From NCBI GenBank assembly GCA_012510865.1, contig JAAZHF010000055.1, positions 1 through 11,835 on the forward strand: a stretch of 11,835 bases of DNA. Direction: 5' to 3'. Both the position numbers and the translations under genes were made by a program. This DNA is from Gammaproteobacteria bacterium. Its GTDB lineage: Bacteria; Pseudomonadota; Gammaproteobacteria; Xanthomonadales; Xanthomonadaceae. Below, piece by piece: positions 10,537 through 11,835 of this stretch. The notes below the pieces were generated by a model. The model searched no databases and was not told the origin of the DNA. It saw nothing but the letters and a program-made list of their open reading frames with translations. Positions within the stretch are counted from its first letter, which is position 1. Each line of letters begins with the position of its first letter.

Positions 10537-10542
10537 AGGGGA
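10537..10542 (+). promoter_or_regulatory. Ribosome binding site of rpfF
   Basis: AGGGGA lies 7 bases before the ATG at 10550 and selects this start over the longer in-frame opening at 10436. It sits just after the leader stem-loop. Confidence 0.65.
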
Positions 10543-10549
10543 CCTCCAC

Positions 10550-11461
10550 ATGAACGTCGAACTGCTGCACGGCAACACCGCCACGGACCTGGCAACCATC
10601 CGCATCACCCACGATCCGTCCAACGACACCCACTGGTGCCACATGCATGCCCGGCAGGCGTTCAGGGACGCCTCCTACCGGCCCTGCTTCTCGCCGCGGC
10701 TGCTCCGCGAGCTGCGCCTGTTCGCCCGCGAGGCGATCGATGGCTGCGAGGCCGCGTCGGCCGCGGCCGAAGGCCCGGCGCCGGCCCTGTCGCACATCGT
10801 GCTCGGCTCGGACGCCCACGTATTCAACCTTGGCGGCGACCTGGACCTCTTCACCCGCCTGATCCGCGACCGTGACCGCGACGGCCTGATGCGATACGCC
10901 ACCGAGTGCGTGGACAGCATCCACCTGCTGCACACCCGCCTGCATCCCAATGCGCACACCATCGCCCTGGTCGAAGGCGACGCGCTTGGCGGCGGCTTCG
11001 AACTGGCGCTGGCCTGCCAGACCATCGTCGCGGAACGCGGCGTCGAGATGGGCTTCCCCGAGGTCCTGTTCGGCCTCTTCCCGGGCATGGGAGCCTACTC
11101 GCTGCTGTCGCAGCGGATCGGTCCCAGGCGCGCGGAGGCGATGATGCTCGACGGCGTGATGTACAGCAGCGAACGCCTGCACGAGATGGGCATCGTCGAC
11201 GTGCTGGTCGAGCGCGGCGAGGGCGTGCGCGCGGTCAACGAGGTGATCCGCCAGAACCGCCGCATCGCCGCGGCGCGGCTGGCGCTGCATCGCGTCCGCG
11301 ACGCCGTGCATCCGATCAGCCACGAAGAGCTGATGGAGACCACCCGGATCTGGGTCGACACCGCGCTCCAGCTCGGCCCGCGCCAGCTGCGCATGATGGA
11401 GCGGCTCGTCCGGGCCCAGCTGCAGCGTCCGGAGCCCGCGGCCGCCACCGGGAGCCGCTGA
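10550..11461 (+). CDS. rpfF: DSF synthase RpfF (crotonase-fold enoyl-CoA hydratase / thioesterase)
   Basis: RpfF makes diffusible signal factor, cis-2-unsaturated fatty acids, from 3-hydroxyacyl-ACP by dehydration and thioester cleavage in the cytoplasm. The 303-residue product has the crotonase core with FNLGGDLDLF (oxyanion region, about 92-101) and both catalytic glutamates, E151 in GGGFELALA and E171 in GFPEVLFG, 20 apart as in Xanthomonas RpfF (E141, E161). LFPGMGAYS is also conserved. It is longer than the 289-residue Xanthomonas campestris protein because of an Ala-rich insert around residues 66-79 and a short C-terminal tail. The ATG at 10550 has AGGGGA 7 nt upstream; the frame is open back to 10436 but that part lacks family sequence. 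It has a 181-bp leader with a Clp-type site and stem-loop, and converges on rpfC with 6 bp between stops. RpfC normally also binds RpfF and restrains synthesis. Confidence 0.95.
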   Translation: MNVELLHGNTATDLATIRITHDPSNDTHWCHMHARQAFRDASYRPCFSPRLLRELRLFAREAIDGCEAASAAAEGPAPALSHIVLGSDAHVFNLGGDLDLFTRLIRDRDRDGLMRYATECVDSIHLLHTRLHPNAHTIALVEGDALGGGFELALACQTIVAERGVEMGFPEVLFGLFPGMGAYSLLSQRIGPRRAEAMMLDGVMYSSERLHEMGIVDVLVERGEGVRAVNEVIRQNRRIAAARLALHRVRDAVHPISHEELMETTRIWVDTALQLGPRQLRMMERLVRAQLQRPEPAAATGSR

Positions 11462-11467
11462 GGCCGC

Positions 11468-11835
11468 TCAGGCGCTGTCCGGCCCGGCGGCGGCATCGCC
11501 CCGGGCCAGGTCGCCCCGCGCACGCAGCGCGGACAGCGCCTGCTCCAGCTGCTGGCGCAGCAGGCGCACCATCGTAGGCCACTCGCGGACAAGTGCGTCG
11601 GTCGCCAGCCGCATTCCCTGCGACGCGGCGTCGGAGAGGCGGACGGCGCCCATGTTGCCGGCGGCGCCCTTGAGCGCGTGGCACGCATCGCGGAAGGCAT
11701 CCCACTGGCCGGCGCTGCCGGCCGCCTCGAGGTCGGCGACGCACTTGCGGGCATCGCGCGCGCATTCGCCGAGGAAGCGGTGGACGAATTCTTCACCGAG
11801 CCCCATCTCGCGCAGTTCATCGAGGATGTGCTGGG
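11468..11835 (-). CDS. rpfC: DSF sensor hybrid histidine kinase RpfC, C-terminal Hpt domain only (5' part outside window)
   Basis: Only the last 121 or so codons are visible; the frame is open to the window edge (QHILDELREMGLGEEF), so the ATG at 11806 is internal. The sequence is a histidine phosphotransfer (Hpt) domain: a four-helix bundle with the phosphorylated His in CHALKGAAGNMG (His codon at 11678-11680, conserved Lys-Gly three residues on), followed by an Ala/Arg-rich tail. RpfC is a membrane hybrid kinase (sensor, kinase, receiver, Hpt) that detects DSF and passes phosphate to RpfG. In Xanthomonas the rpfG-rpfC operon converges on rpfF, exactly as here, with 6 bp between stop codons. 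Identification rests on the Hpt domain plus this position; a stand-alone Hpt protein is the main alternative but is made unlikely by the context. Confidence 0.85.
   Translation of the reverse strand, partial: QHILDELREMGLGEEFVHRFLGECARDARKCVADLEAAGSAGQWDAFRDACHALKGAAGNMGAVRLSDAASQGMRLATDALVREWPTMVRLLRQQLEQALSALRARGDLARGDAAAGPDSA

Noticed and set aside
10436..10549. N-terminal extension of rpfF to an upstream in-frame ATG
   Set aside because: The extra 38 residues are unlike RpfF N-termini, lie over the promoter and stem-loop, and the ATG at 10550 has a good ribosome binding site.
7837..10644. 935-codon minus frame across rpfB and the lipoprotein region
   Set aside because: It joins shadows of rpfB with a shifted frame of the lipoprotein gene; no coherent protein signature.

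Overview
The window is high-GC DNA whose gene order matches the rpf (regulation of pathogenicity factors) locus of the Xanthomonadaceae/Lysobacteraceae, the family of Xanthomonas, Stenotrophomonas, Lysobacter, Luteimonas and Pseudoxanthomonas. The diagnostic block is aconitase A (called rpfA in Xanthomonas), an acyl-CoA ligase (rpfB), the DSF synthase (rpfF) and, converging on it, the 3' end of the DSF sensor kinase gene (rpfC). Aconitase B lies on the other side. I cannot name a genus from sequence alone; the accessory genes suggest a Lysobacter/Luteimonas-like environmental member, but that is inference.

Layout. At the left edge is the 3' part of a DHA2-type MFS exporter gene (+). It converges on acnB (-) across a perfect bidirectional terminator hairpin. 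Upstream of acnB, in the same direction, is a two-gene vapBC toxin-antitoxin module: an AbrB-fold antitoxin, then a PIN-domain toxin. The antitoxin gene is divergent from acnA (+). The 160-bp region they share holds an inverted repeat, a phased CATAC array, a TATAAT box and a 12-bp palindrome. After acnA come a small predicted periplasmic protein gene (+) and, converging on it, a small NTF2-like lipoprotein gene (-). The lipoprotein frame has no stop at its domain end and runs on antisense to its neighbour. Divergent from it is rpfB (+), then a 181-bp spacer and rpfF (+). The window ends inside rpfC (-), of which only the C-terminal Hpt domain is visible, 6 bp from the rpfF stop.

How the genes work together. 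RpfF makes the cis-2-unsaturated fatty acid signal DSF. RpfC senses it and phosphorylates RpfG (outside the window), which degrades cyclic-di-GMP. Clp, a CRP-family protein inhibited by cyclic-di-GMP, then acts on downstream genes. RpfB activates fatty acids to CoA thioesters and takes part in DSF turnover. The two aconitases serve the citric acid and methylcitrate cycles.

The most notable sequence observations are three. A perfect CRP/Clp-type site (TGTGA-N6-TCACA) lies directly between rpfB and rpfF, with a related half-site upstream of rpfB; this could feed Clp back onto DSF synthesis and turnover. A 13-pair stem-loop sits in the rpfF leader just before its ribosome binding site. The vapBC module is placed so that acnB may depend on its promoter. 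I see no wholly new system: the core is a known quorum-sensing locus with unusual accessory insertions and regulatory signals.
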